DNA of 64,000 nucleotides from Vigna angularis (GCF_016808095.1 NC_068974.1:3968001-4032000), one strand, 5' to 3'; positions 45,495 through 61,793 are shown, counted from the stretch's first letter. Notes: generated from the letters alone by a model not told the origin. Numbers and translations are program-made.

Positions 45495-48179
45495 TGTTGG
45501 AATCATTATCACATAGCGAAATGTTTAAGAGCATGTTCTGGCCAAACCAAGAGGTGACAATGAATTGGTTCTAATTAAAAAGATTGATTTCCTTTAAAAA
45601 TTTCTTTGCTGGAAATAAATAAAATAGAGTAAGGATGAGAAGATTCACACAAGTAATTTTTGTATTGGTTCGAATAAAAAGATTTTACATTTAGTTGTTA
45701 ATCCTTCTAAAAAGAGTGATTAACATTTTACTAAAATGTAGTTCAAAATACAATATGGAATGAATACAAGATGGATTAGAAAACACCTCTCTTAACCAAT
45801 AAGAGATGAAAAAACACCTTCCTTCAACATGTGAGGTAATGAACAACTTGATTATGCTTGGTAGAGAACCATTTCCAACTTAGACACGTCAAGTAAAGCT
45901 TCTTAAACACTTAGAGTTTCATCATTCTTCCTCAAGCACCGAACCTCAAGCTTTCTTAAACACTTAGAGTTTCCTCAAACTATTCTCTGTGCTCTGTAAT
46001 GGTTTAAGTAACCTTTTAAGAATTTGGACGAACACTATATATAGCCCAAGGTTTGAGCTAGGTCAGAAGCTGAAAAGACAACTCACAACTTCTAGGATAA
46101 TCGATTGTCTAAAGTGATAATCAATTATTTTAGGTCGTTATAAAGGGTTTCATTTCAATGATAATCAATTATCCCAAGTAGTAAATGATTATCTGCGAAC
46201 ATTGGTCAATTATACTTTTCAGTGATAATCGATTATTCTGAGAGATAATCGATTATTGCCGAATTGAAGTGTTTTCTTATTTTTCACATGATAATTGATT
46301 ATCCTTCGAGGTAATCGATTATTGCCACAAGATAGCTATGTTAAACATCAAACTACAAGACCTCTTTTGGTTTACAAATTATGAGAGCTAAGCCTAATAC
46401 AGAGTATCTACAACAAAAATGCTTTAACTTAGTTTGTAATTAATCCTTCAAAGCTTTAACTTCATCATCATCAAAATCTCTTCAAAGCTTTAATGCTTCT
46501 CATTGGTAACAATTATTTTATATTTTGAATTGTATGTTATGTTATATTCCTAGTTACTCATGCTTTCTTGTTGTGGTTGTGATACCACTTGTAACGGTCC
46601 TACTTGTATGGGAGTAGATGACATTGTAGATTAAGCAGGACTGGAGTAGCGCGACAAGAGAAATGAGAATTATTTCCTGTTGGGATTTTATTACGTTTTA
46701 AAGTTATTTTATAGTTTGAATAATGGATTTCAATAATTGTAAGGTTTGAACTTATGTTATAAGACGTTTGAACATTTGAGGTTTTCGTTTCCACAATGTT
46801 ATATAAATGAAAAATAAAATTGGAAAATTTTTTGGATTTTATTAATTAATTTGTGGCACTCTGTTAGAGGTGTTACATGCCTTATGGAAGACGATGGTCT
46901 GGTCTTGTGTTCTGGTGCATCGCAATTTTGATTTAGGGTTTCAAATTGGGGTTTTTCTACAAGGAGTTGCGATTCACAGATGTTTGTGGTTTAAGAAAAT
47001 TGGTTTTGCAATTTTGGCGCTCTAGGCTGGTGGCAATTCTATTACTTCGTGGTTTCTAGTTTCTGCAAGTGTGGTGAAGCAATGGTGGTTTCTTGATCTG
47101 TGCGTGGGCTCTACTATTTTGGAATTATGATTTTGTAGATTGCGAGGAGAAGGAACGAACCTGAAGTGCTCGTAGTGGTTGCGAAGGTGAATGTTGTGAA
47201 AGATGAAGCCTGATGATTGGGTTCGAACAATGGGTGAGATTGTGTTGGCACGATGAAATGCGGTGGCTCTTGGTGGCCAAGTTGTGGTGGACAAAGATGG
47301 AAGGTGCAAGGATGGAAAATCATCGGCAACGGTGGTTGACGGCATCTGACAGTGCTGTTACTGATGGTGGTTTGATGATTAGGGTTTCTAGTTTGGGAAT
47401 GAAGAAGATGATGATGTGGTAGCCTCTGGTTGGCCAGTTTGTTTAGTCAAGGATTCTCCCAAATGTTAGCATCTCATTGGCTTGAGTCATAAGTTGGGGA
47501 TTATGCCATGTTTCATCATCTGAGTGAGTTTGATTTTATGAGTGGTAGAAGGGGTGTGGAATAGGGAAATCAGGGGTGTAGCAGTAAAGACTCATTTTTT
47601 GGCCTAATGCTGAAAAATGTGAGTATAAATGAAAACTAAGGTTGCATTTAACTCCTTGTATATTTCTTTCCAGAATAAACTACTTTTAGCCTTATTTTGT
47701 AACTCAGACTATTTAGTTTCAAGCTTTGAATGAATCAAATTTTAACTTCAGTTGCATCAACAAACATTAGAATATCCAGAAATAATTTATGCAACTAACA
47801 ATCACTTTTTAATTCCTAAACTTAATAAGTTCAATTGTCACACATCTTATTTAAATAAATTATTTGAACAGAAATTCAATCAAAAAAATTATATTAAACC
47901 TAAAATGTGGACATAAGTATGCATTCATTACTTAGCTAAATGATTTCCATCACCCGCCTATTTACATGTTGTGATTCATTGAATAATTGACAAGTGACAC
48001 ACCACGCGTTATATGCTTTTATCCATGTGCGTAATGTGCTAAACGTCAGATGTTATAAAAGGATGGTCAGTCTCTTGTACACAACTAGATAACTGGATAA
48101 TCATAATGGAGCTTAGCAGCCCGAAAATCAATATGGAGCTTGGTAGCAGGACAATTAGCTCTACATGAAGCATGAGAAC
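45495..48179. repeat. LTR-like dispersed repeat, copy 3, and following shared segment
   Basis: It begins TGTTGGAATCATTATCACA; the LTR-like part ends GTTAGAGGTGTTACA at 46877. A duplicated phrase TTAAACACTTAGAGTTTC lies at 45904 and 45956. GATAATCGATTAT palindromes lie at about 46098-46325. The G-rich part (46878-47640) and the AT-rich part to 48179 are colinear with copy 2. No gene. Confidence 0.6.
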
Positions 48180-48485
48180 TTGTGATGTAAAAAGGAGCTC
48201 ATTATGTTGGTCATGAGAGCTCGGATGGAACAAGGGAACACGTTGGCATGAGAGCTCAAATAGAAAATGAGAGCTCGATTGGAAGTAGAGGAGCTCAATT
48301 GGAAGCAAGAGACCCAGATGGAAGCAAGGGAGCCAGACTTGAAGCAAGGAAGCCTGATTAGAAGTAGGGAAGCTCGATTGGAAGTAAGGGAGCCTGATTA
48401 GAAGTAAGGGAGCCCAATTGAAAGCAGGGGAGCCCAACGAGAAGTAAGGGAGCCCGATTGGAAGTAGGGGAGCTCGAATAAGAGC
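48180..48485. repeat. About 20-bp minisatellite, copy B
   Basis: Tandem variants of GGAAGTAGGGGAGCTCGATT / GAAGTAAGGGAGCCCGATTG. The long minus-strand frame of repeated PTSNRAPLLLVGLPCF-type residues is its translation and not a gene. Confidence 0.85.
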
Positions 48486-49205
48486 ATAAGAACTCGGCTG
48501 ATAGCATAACTAGCCTGACATTCAATTTGGTCCATAAATACAAGACCCAAAGAATGTGCAAAGAAAACCTATACAATTCTAGATTATTTTTATATTAGAA
48601 ACAAGGAAACTAAAATTAAGCCTAACCATGGACCTTTATGTAAGCCCTTAAAATGATTGTCATCACAACATGTAGTCAAAGTTTAGTGAAATAATCAAAG
48701 TTGGTCAAACAAGAGGGACTAAAATGAAAATACTGATATATTAGGATTTCTCTACAAATTTCAACTGCGTGATTGCAAAGGTTGAATTAAAAATTGGACA
48801 AAATATTTTTTATTTAATTATAAATTATCAACATAAAATATGTTTTAAATATTTAAAATTGATCAAATCTATTAATTATTTTGGAGATATTACATTATCA
48901 TAAAATAGATTTTAGCAATAGAAATGTCAAAACTCAAGCCCAAATCAAATTCTATATAAAGAAACCAATGGGAAGCATGAAAGGAAACCTTTATCCACTC
49001 TAATTTTGTACAACTTTCATCCACCATGTCCACCACTTTCTTTCCACTTTTTTCTCATCCATTCATTTTATCCATGGAAGGCTTGAGTTGATTTTGTTAT
49101 AATTTCGTTATGGATTATGAGGTTAGATTAAAATAATTTCTTTGTTCTTTTTATTTTTTTTTTTGTTTTCATTTACCTATGTCTTTTATCTCTGAATCAT
49201 ATAAA
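48486..49205. repeat. Truncated copy C of the copia-like segment
   Basis: Colinear with 28931-29690 and 37927-38660 (TACAATTCTAGATTATTTTT, then the TTCTATATAAAGAAACCAAT region). Homology ends near 49205, the right-hand limit of the tandem array. Confidence 0.6.
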
Positions 49206-50130
49206 ACAGATTAAGATAAAGCAATTGTTATGCCATTTGTTATGTAAGAATTTATAAAACCTTTCTTTTGTTCATCATCGAAAACATAAATATAAAGGGT
49301 AGGTTTAGCTCCTCGTATCAACAACCTTGTCTTGACTTGTTTTCGTTTTTCGAGAGAATTAAATACCTAGTTCAGGTATCTTAAGCAATGAGTGTTTAAC
49401 TCAATTCTCTCTCAAACACTTTTAGACAAGACATCGTCTAGTCAAATATCTGGTTGTTCTAGCCTAGATGTTTTTCTAAATCTAGGACCTAAGTGTTTTG
49501 CTATGTTTTCTAATATTGGGTTTAGGTTATAGTTTTGTCTATTTGGGGTTTTTGGCTTTACGTTTTTATTCTAGATTGCTTTATGATCTTTTAACCCATT
49601 TTAATGTTATTTGATTAAACTTCAAAACATTAGATCGTTTGTTCATATACACGATTTTTTTTTAACAATCTCCCCCTTTTTTATGTTTAACAAATACACA
49701 TTTAAACAATGTATTCAGAAATGCCCTCCTCACACTATCCATGAAGCATGACCCCTGATGCCACAACCATAATCCAATCACGAACCTTAGCCGTAGAACC
49801 TCGAAACTAGTGTCAACGAACCCAGCCGTAGAACCACCAAACCAACCTCAACAAACCTAGGAACAGAACCCCCAAACTGCCATCTTCAAACCAAGCCAAA
49901 GAACCCCTAAACCGGCGTCAACCAACCAAACCCCACTTGGCCAATAATCACTCTTCAAACCGTTTGAGAAGGGAACACAATGGAGGACACCAATAGAATA
50001 GGGAAGGGAAGGGAAGGAGGAGGCTTGAGACGAGAAGAAAGGGGAGGAAAATTGGGGAAAGGTGTCAACGAATACCCCAATTTTCGAGCTTAAACAATCA
50101 CAAACATTATCTATGGCCACTGTCCGTTAG
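49206..50130. other. Unassigned stretch between the array and a CACTA-like end
   Basis: No gene is supported. 49720-50100 is rich in repeated AACC(A/C)AAACC... and GAACCCCC(T)AAAC phrases (for example CGTAGAACC at 49792 and 49828). The minus-strand 87-residue frame here is low-complexity and unrecognised. Confidence 0.35.
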
Positions 50131-50211
50131 TAAGTTATGTCACCAACGTATTACCAATGGAATTGGAGCCGTCGATAATTGTTCGTTGGTAATCAGTGCT
50201 TTTCTTATAGT
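50131..50211. mobile_element. CACTA-like terminus
   Basis: It ends GCTTTTCTTATAGTG at 50211 (reverse complement CACTATAAGAAAAGC), with subterminal CCGTCGATAATTG and TTGGTAAT repeats like those of the 12881 element. No partner end was found to the left. It abuts the leader of a minus-strand copia element and has probably replaced that element's interior. Confidence 0.5.
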
Positions 50212-50690
50212 GTAAAGCACTTAGTTTTTTCTTCATGGTGTTCGACTCTTTCCTCTCTTTTTTTTTTCTCTCGCTACTCAGATCATAAAGTTGTGATACC
50301 ACTTTGTAGAAAATAAATGTGACACTAAATAATTGAACTCTTCAATTCATTGTGATTATTTTCATTGAACCTTGTCACCCTTTAAATAGGTGCAAATAAG
50401 GTCTTCGGCCAAATACAAAATAATAAAAACTAAAAACAAAATATAATTGGCTCAAAATAAAAACAACTACTTAACTTTTTTCTATCTTATATCAACAAAA
50501 TAAAATAGTACTGCACCTAAATAAATGGAAAATCAAAACTACCTATTTTTACTTTATTTCTATCAAAATCAAACCAAATATTACTAGACTCAAACTAATA
50601 AAATAAGATTTAAACAAAATTATTAATAAAAATAAGATTTAAACAAAATTATTAATAGATGTACAAATTTAAATTTATTGCAAGAGAGTT
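50212..50690 (-). mobile_element. Ty1/copia LTR with primer site, minus orientation, truncated
   Basis: On the minus strand the LTR ends TTTTCTACA at 50305, followed by AAG and TGGTATCACAA (50291-50301), a tRNA-initiator-Met primer site. A GAGAGAAAAAAAAAGAGAGG leader follows. The LTR interior (TTGGCCGAAGACCTTATTTG, CCTATTTAAAGGGTGACAAG) is homologous to the plus-strand LTR at 62636-63041. The far LTR boundary is uncertain (about 50660-50690). Coding sequence after the leader is missing. Confidence 0.7.
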
Positions 50691-51390
50691 GGATGTCCTC
50701 TGGTATTCTTATGATGAATGATGAAAAATTGAGCCAAACCCTCCGAGATTTTATTCTGGAAGTGCTTTGCCTGAATCAGTGTCATCATTAAGATTGTGTA
50801 ATTTGTTATCCACTAATGAGATGTCCCTCAACTTTTGATGCAAGATAAGAATACGAAGACATAAAAATAATGTATAATGTTGATATAAGATTAGTACAGA
50901 AATTTTGAACAGAAATATCTCAAACTTTTGCTGGCATAATGATCCTGTACTATTACTACTGAAATAATGGTATCTAATTTTTCTAGCGCTTGTCGCTGTG
51001 ATGCCGTTTCTTGTGACACCTATATTACCTATACGTCCAAAACAGCCATATATACTGAGAAAATTTTCTCCTCATGTTCTGTGTCTCTTACTTCTCCATG
51101 GCCTTTTTCATGTGATAATCTCGGTCCCTTCATCAAAGCACAACTTCCTAACATGCTCCACCAGAACTAAACTTCATAATTCATAAAGTAGGCAAGAAAA
51201 GACAATCAACATCAAACTTCACTTTCCAATCCATCTCAGACAACTAAAGAACTTTGTGAAAGGAATCAATCACCAATTACTTTTTGTGAAAGGCACCCAA
51301 TGATTTCATGTGGAACCACGACTTCGTATTAGGTAAAAGTGCAAGCAAAGAATTTGCTAGTTTAGACTTCGAATTCTATAAAATGCTTGA
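50691..51390. other. 3' flank of the NLR gene
   Basis: No gene recognised. It presumably contains the NLR 3' UTR. The short plus-strand frames at about 50967-51186 show no family features. Confidence 0.4.
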
Positions 51391-54300
51391 TCATGTTTGG
51401 GGATCTGCATACGCAACAAAACATGATATAGGAATTGCAACCATAGATATAGGAATTGCAATTAAAAATCTAGAATTCTGATTAAAACTTGCGTACCTCT
51501 ATTGAAAAGCTTTCTTATAGTTGTATTAAGGTCACCTTGCCAGTACCACTGATCTCCTTTCCGAGTCAAATGTATTTTTCTAAGGATCGATGCCCTTAAA
51601 ATTCCCCGAGAGAAAGTCTCCATTCTTGGGCATTCAACAGCAAAAAATTGATTCAACAATGGAAATCTGAGGTTGTGATTTCCATCACAAAAGCATCGAA
51701 GGTCTGGCAAATTAAAAAATTTTATGGATACTAATTTTGGGAAAACAAACCCAAGAGCTGCCCCTATCCCTCCCTTATCACTTGCAATAATTTCCTCTAC
51801 ACCACAATCACTTATCTCAAGGAATTGGAGATGCAGAAGGTCTTTGGCCAGAGACAGTGGAAACACATATTCTAGACTTTGACATTTAGAAGCTTGTACC
51901 ATAAACAGGTTTTGAAATTTGATATTTCCTTGAGGATCCTTATTCCACAAATGCTTTAGCTTTGGTAAATTACCCAAAGATAATGTTCTCAGTGGAATGT
52001 CTAGCCCTTCTTGACTGCTACCTTCTTGCTCTGTGTTTATACCATCAATTTCATATACAACTTCCAATGCCATACACTTCCATACATTCAGTGATTCCAG
52101 GCTTTGTAATTTGTCTAGCACATGACATGGGAACACATTCAAGAGATTGTTGCAGGATGTGATTTCCATCTTTTTCAGTTTACAAAACGAATTTTGAGGG
52201 AGTAGGGCTGGCCATATTGCCTTCAAATTATCCATCTGAGAAATCACAAATGTCTCCAGGTTGGGGAAAATTGGAACCTATATCATACAGTTAATAACAT
52301 GCTTCAGGCTTCACAATTGAATGCTAAGAATAAGTCTAAGAATTAACCTAAAGAAAAACTTGAACCAATTTAAAATGCTCACCAATTCTGTTTGAGTGGA
52401 TTTTCTAAAATGATGAATGTGACCCAAGTTTTCATCCGGCACAAATATCTTTTCTACGAATTTGCATGAACTAAGTAAAAGATGTTGAAGCTTGACAAGT
52501 TTTACAGCCACAGGGTATGAGAAAATATATGTCAACCGTTCACATCCATCTACTGTCAAAGAGGTCAAGTTTTCAAAGTAAGAATGATGGTGATTAATCC
52601 ATATCATGTGGATATTGATTGAATACAGCTTCAGGGTCTCCAGGTTCGGAAATTCAACCTGCCAAGGTTATATATACCAGTTAGATTATCATTATAAAAG
52701 TGATCGACATTCTTTGTTCCATTAAAAAATTCATATATGTTCTTTTATTAGCACTGCTCCTCTCTTGAAAGTTAATGGTATCCATATCAGAAAGAAAAGT
52801 AGAAATATAAAAATTTCAAATGCATTAACCGCTATAAGTCTGGAAAATAAAGAACAAGTCGTATTTGTACCTTGTTACTAAAAAGTTGACTGGAGAAACC
52901 ATTGCCGTTTTCAGAAGCCTCAGTACTTGAGTCAGGAGAGAGACTAACAAGGGAAGGTAAGCATTGTAGAGTAAGTGAACGCAAGTTGATGAGCCTGATC
53001 ATGTTGGTTTGTCCAGCATCAGCATCCTCTTGTCTTTGCCCAGATAAGATATTGGTCATAGATTTGCATTCAGAAATCTCAATCTCAACAAGTTCAGAAA
53101 GGTGTTTAACCATGGAATGCGAGAAAACAAACTCCATCCTATCACAATCCTTTACTTTGATAACTTGTAGTTTCCTAAAGGCCTGTGCTGGAAGGGGGTC
53201 ACTGCATATCCTCTCCATGTTAATCAGATTGTGAAGGATCAATGATTCCAAGTTTGGGAAGGCATGATCACTATAAGCCCACTCCGTTGGTCCAATAATG
53301 CTCTCCATTTCAGCACAGTTTAGGATGCAGAGATGCTTCAATTGCGAAAACCCTTCATCATTCAATTCGTAGAGTACTTCTCGAACACCTTTGAGTTCAG
53401 CTAAATACAACTCTTCAGCCTTATTCATCAACATCTTTATCCCATAGTCCTTTAGAATGGTTGGGTCTGCACCCGAATTTAACTTCAGAAGTCTTGAAGT
53501 TTTGTAATTCTCAGACTCCACCGCAGACCATTTCCAACCATCCCCAATCAAAATCTTGTAGCTTTCTAGTCTCCCAAAGCTAAGCATGTCTCTTGGGAAA
53601 ACTGAAGTATCTTCTATCTGGACATTCAAAATTGTTACTTGGTTCAAATGCTTTAACTCACTTAGACTCGAATCATTGTTTTGGCTTTTGCTTTCCTTAG
53701 CCTCCAATTGAACATCACAGTTTCCCATGTAAAGCTCTTCCAAGCTTGTCAACCTCGAAATCACGTTGCCAGGAATTCCTCCTAGTGTTGGGCAATCGGT
53801 CAAATCTAGCAACCGAAGATTACTTAACCCGCCTATTTTTGCCGGAAGCTCTTTAAGCTCAGATTTTTCTAAGTTGAGAATCTCTAAACTTGTAATTTCC
53901 CCGACAGTAGCTATGTCTTCCAGCTTGCACTCACACAGATACAATGCTTGGAGGTCTGTCAAGAGGCTGAGAGACGGAGGGAGCGATGGAGTACAATTTA
54001 GTCCTCCTAAACTCAGCACCTTCAACTCTTTCATATGAACAAAGAACTCATCAGGGATTTTCAAATAGTTTCCTTTACTATTTATTTGGAGTATCTTCAA
54101 CTTGGGACATTCTAACACCTCAGGAAGTTCGCGGATATAACACCAATCTAAGAAAATATGATGACAACTTCTTAAGAAATCCATTCTGGGCCACTTAAAT
54201 TCCTTGTTTCTCTGCACAGTAAAGAAAGGTTTGACCCTTGTCGCAATAGAGTTAGCCACATGTCGAACCACCTCAAGCGCCACGACAGAATCTCTTTTCC

Positions 54301-55645
54301 CCTCATCAAGTAACAAACAAGCAGCTCTCAGGTTGTCTATCAATTTGTAGAGTCTGTTTCTCCCATCCGCCAATGAGTCAACTTGTTTGTGCAGTCCCAG
54401 GCACCAACCAAACACCAACAAATCTCTTGTGCTACAACCATTTCCCATGGAACCCAAAAGCAGGAAGAAAGTTTTTAGTTCCTGACTTTCCAAATGGTCG
54501 TAACTCAGCTCAATAGCAGAACGCAAAGGAGAATAAAGACACCCTTCAAGTTCAAAACTTGTTATCTGTTCCAGCGCATCCTTCCAAGCATATAAATCCT
54601 TGTTCTTCAATTCCTCCACCACTGTGACTATCAGAAGTGGCAATCCACCACAGCTCTTCGCTACTTTTTCGGCCACTGATTGAATGCTAGGGTCCCTAAC
54701 CGCATCCCCTGCCCTCTTCTCAAACAACTCCCAACTTTCATCATCAGACAAAACCTCAAGCCTACAAAACTTCCCTGACCCAAAATTAGAACTCAACACA
54801 TTACGATTCCTGGATGTGACCAACAACTGGCATCTGCAACCTTTGTTGTCCTCACCAAAAGGCACACCAATCTTTGTCAAATCAAGCTTCCCCCACAAAT
54901 CATCCAACACCACAAGAATTCTCTGCTCCTGCTGAATCCTCTGGCGCAACCGGCTCGCTCGCCCCAGCTCCGTCAGCTCATCAAACTTCAACCCCAACCC
55001 ATCAGCAATCTCATTGCGGATCCTTCCCACATCCAGCGAATCCGTCACGGTGGCCACCACCACCACATCAAACAAGCCATCCTTCTCAACCTGCCACGCC
55101 AATTCCTTCACCATTGCAGTTTTCCCCACGCCAGCCACTCCATACACTCCAACAATGTCCACCCCACCATCCTTCAGCATCTTCACAACATCATTCAACA
55201 TCACAGTTCTCGATTGAATAGCAACATACTCTCTTGCAGCTGGACCAACATTGCATCTTAAGGCACGCCTATAGGAAACACGATCAAACGTCTCTTTCCT
55301 TACCTCCCTCACAATCTCCACCAAGGTTCTCGCTCTCTGGCTGTTGGTGTACTTCGAGTACACGTCCATACATCCTACCCTTTCCCTCTCTTCCTCCTCA
55401 AGGAATGCCTGCCCCTGCTCCACAGCTGCACGCACTCTGTCGAACCAGTCACGCACAGTGTCCTCGATCTCTTCACCGCCCCTTTTGGCGGCTTCAACCG
55501 TGTGCCTCACTTCCTTCTCCTCACTCTGCAGCCTCTTAATCTCCGCTTCCAGCTCTGTCAGGTAAGTGCTGTACATCAACACGTAGGTGATGTTTCGCAG
55601 CAGGGGTGCAGCCACGCTTGATGCCACGCTCGCTATAGTATCCAT
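51391..55645 (-). CDS. CC-NBS-LRR immune receptor, RPS2-like class
   Basis: The coding exons are 52871-55645, 52383-52658, 51497-52277 and a 14-nt last exon at 51391-51404. All junctions are GT-AG and in phase, giving 1281 aa. Residues 1-130 form a coiled coil (EIKRLQSEEKEV; EDTVRDWFDRV). The NB-ARC has a P-loop GVAGVGKT at 169-176, kinase-2 ILVVLDDLW at 243-251, RNBS-B LLVTSRNRNVL at 274-284 and GLPL in CGGLPLL at 332-338. The MHD motif is degenerate: ALE at 456-458 in VVALEVVRHVA. From about 500 onward are LRRs (ELKVLSLGGLNCT, LEILNLEKSELKELP) and, from about 740, the longer degenerate 'F-L-V-C' repeats typical of this class. NLRs of this type act inside the cell as ATP-dependent switches that trigger cell death on sensing pathogen effectors. 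A 5' UTR intron is likely (donor at 55784, acceptor at 55661). No frame lesion was seen. Confidence 0.9.
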
Positions 55646-55784
55646 AGTTCTTTGAGTTTATCTGCTAAAACCCATGGAACAACAAAACTAAATTTTCTTC
55701 TACATTCTGATGTAAAGTCAAAGAGTTCAACAAAAAAAAAAGAGATTTTTATTGACGGGTGTGTGATTAGAGATCCTACTTACC
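55646..55784 (-). other. Probable 5' UTR intron of the NLR gene
   Basis: On the minus strand, CTGAAACAG|GTAAGTA at 55784/55783 is a near-perfect donor, and GTTTTAGCAG|ATAAACTC at 55662/55661 is a good acceptor 15 bp upstream of the ATG. A leader intron of 122 bp would result. Confidence 0.5.
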
Positions 55785-58700
55785 TGTTTCAGTCTGTGCT
55801 GAGGATGCTGAATAACAGTAGCCGAATGATGTTTATCTCTCTCAGTATAATAAAATTAACATGCTTAGGTTCATAATGGAGGGGAATATAAAAATGGGTA
55901 GGTAAACCCTTCTTTCAAATAGTTTTATCAAAATTATCAAGTGATTCTAAATTATCATAACACATGATATATAATTAAGTGTTATTATTTTTTATTAAAT
56001 TATAAAATCTGAATTTGTTGAGTAAAGATTGAATGAAACCATGACACTAGAAAATCTTATTCTATCTGATCCTTTGTCATTGTGAAACAGTAGCATTCAA
56101 CTCTGCTACTTTTGTTTGCATATATTATCATCGTTTTTTTCATGGAGAAGGAGGGACACAGACAAAAGAGAGATTGTAGAGCCACCAAATAATGGACTGT
56201 AGACTGTGGCAGAAACTTGCAACTCCATTATTGTCGTGATTATGACACGAGGAAATATGGGTGGCACAGTGAACTAAAACGTATACACAAATTTTAGTAG
56301 ATTTGAGAAAATTTAAAGATAAATTTTTTTATTATTTATTTGAGTGAATTTAAAAATAAATGAGAGTGAATTTAAAAATAAAATTTGTGAGAATTAATAT
56401 AAAATTATATTAACGTGACAAATTAAAAAAATTTATTTCCAAATTTACTCATGACAAAAAAATTTATTTTCAAATCCTCTCAAATCTACTCTACCAAATT
56501 CAAAAAAGAAGCCCTTTTTAAAGACTAACATATTTTGATAAACGTGTAATTTAATATTTATTCCATATTGGAAACTGGATTCAACTACAATAGCGTCAGG
56601 TTGCAGAAATTGTCAGCAAGGATTACCAGTGCTTTGTCGACAAACTACATTATTCAATTGTCCGTGTGATACTCGTTCAACCAAACAGGGACTATTTATT
56701 TCTCTTTCCATTGGATAAATTCTGGTTAATTATTCCGGCAATTTATTTTCGTATGTTTTTAGAAATTTTTGTTGTTTTCAAATTTTAGCACTAGGTAATT
56801 TTTTAACTGGATACTTTCTAAATTTATCTATTTTTTATTAAATTATATACTTGTCACAGAAAAGAAAATAATTTTTGAACATTTATTATTCTGAAAATAA
56901 ATAATATTCAATAAATTTTTTATAACCAATTTTACAAGGATAAAAAAATTATAATTACTATATTTAACAAGATCTAACGATTTTTCATGTAGAATAAATT
57001 ATCAAACACGATAATGTATCTAATTATCAATTATCACATGGTATTCAGCTTTATTCGAAAAAAATTATTAAAAAGTATTTTAGATAAAAAATAATAATTT
57101 TCCCATAAACTAAATTATTGTAGAATTTATTTGGTATTGACTTCTCCCACATTAAGTTGTATCTAAACTAACCTACTAAAAATGAAAAATAATAAATGGT
57201 GACCAAATTTTAGTGATAAAAGATATTAGTCACTGACTAAATTAGTGATCAATTCAGTCACTGAATTCTCAGTCATAAAAGATAAATAACTAAATCAATC
57301 ACTCTGTTATTAAAAAAGTGATAAATAGTGATCGAATTTAGAAAATAAAAAATATAATGTTATAGGTGACTAGATGAATGACAAATTTTTGTTTTTAATT
57401 TAATGATTGATTTAGTGACCAAATTTTTAGTTACTCAAATCGTCCCTAATTCAGTCTCTAAATTGGTAATTAATTTCAATCACTAATAACTAATTTTAGT
57501 CATTGGTTTTTAATTTATTTATATTTTTGACATATTGTTAGTAACTAGTAATCATAAAAATAATTTATTTATTTAGAGACAATTTTTTTTATTAATAACG
57601 TGTAATTAGAAATTTTTTAGTCCCTTTTAATCATTAAATTAATATTTTAATATTTAAAAGATTATATATATATATATATATATTAAAACTATTCTTAAGT
57701 ATAATTATTTACATAAAAAAAAGTGTCTAATACTTTAGAGTAGTGGGAGTTTTATAAAAAGAGAAGAGTGTAATATTAAATTTTTAGTAAAGAAAGTTTA
57801 TTTTTCTAATACTTTAGAGTAGTGGGAGTTTTATAAAAAGAGAAGAGTGTTATATTAAATTTTTGAAGTAAAGAAATAGCATTGGCCAAGTGAATTTCTT
57901 AGGAAGGATCAATCGATACCAATTGTTAATAGCACCTGGTCTAGGGATCTTCTTCAACAGATTCGCTTTTGGTACCATCCCAAAAGACTTCTTTTTAAGA
58001 AAAGTATCTTATATGTATATAAACCCATGTTTATATCTTGTTTTATTTGATGTGAGACTTTGTTTGTACCCAACACGAAGAACTAGGATAAAGAAGGGTG
58101 CGAGCAGAAAAGGTTCAGAGAATAGCGAAGAAAAGTAAGTTATAGACTTTAATATGTTTTTAGTCAGTAAACTTAAAAAAAATTGAAGTTTGTTCATGTA
58201 CCAAACTTAGATACTATTTGATTTTTAAACTTTAAAAATGAATAAATATAATCTTTCTAGTCCAATTGCATTAAATTTTTTTTATCTTACCTTGACACAT
58301 TCTTCAAATGTCAACTTAGAATGTCATTTAACACAAAAAAAAAATGCATTGTTGGGTAAGGAAAATGTATAAAAGTTTTGGACAAACACAAATCTCAATT
58401 TTAGATCCAAGTTTAGGAAGTAATTTAACCATATTTTCATATATAAACTATTTTGTACAATGCTTGTTTTTGTATTTATAGGTCACGATTGACTACTTAG
58501 CAGCCAAATCTTAACAGAATCGGGAAAAAAATCCATTAAGAACGATGTAACGTAAAACTTCTGACAATCACTTTCCTGCTGTGTGCGGAACAAAATGAGA
58601 AGGTTCTAAGTTGTTCAATCTTTACTCTTCTTCACACAATTAACAACTCTTGTGTTTGAAAATTCTTCGCTGATAACACATTTGTTTGGGTACATGGAAC

Positions 58701-58813
58701 AAAGAAAAAGCCGGAGCTGGAATAGCAATTTATATAATCATATTGCCTATGCTTAAATAATCAACATATTTCACATATGAAGGTGAAGGTTAACATTTTC
58801 GAGCTTTAATTTT
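55785..58813. other. Intergenic region between the NLR and the receptor kinase
   Basis: No supported gene. 57170-57540 is a MITE-like stretch of repeated and inverted TTAGTGA(C/T)(C/T)AA and TTAGTCACT phrases without clear ends. (AT)n at 57663-57682. An almost perfect 79-bp tandem duplication (TCTAATACTTTAGAGTAGTG at 57726 and 57805). An 82-residue open frame follows at 57890-58138 (+) with no family recognised. 58140-58813 is the 3' flank of the kinase gene. Confidence 0.45.

Positions 58814-61793
<2,980 letters not shown>

Noticed and set aside
48039..48576. 132-residue minus-strand frame with repeated hydrophobic units
   Set aside because: It is the translation of the 20-bp minisatellite; copies in other units do not keep the frame.
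52902..55565. Plus-strand open frames across the NLR gene
   Set aside because: Shadows of the minus-strand NLR coding sequence with no family features.
57890..58138. 82-residue plus-strand frame as a gene
   Set aside because: No recognisable domain, no clear promoter or intron signals; mentioned only in the intergenic description.
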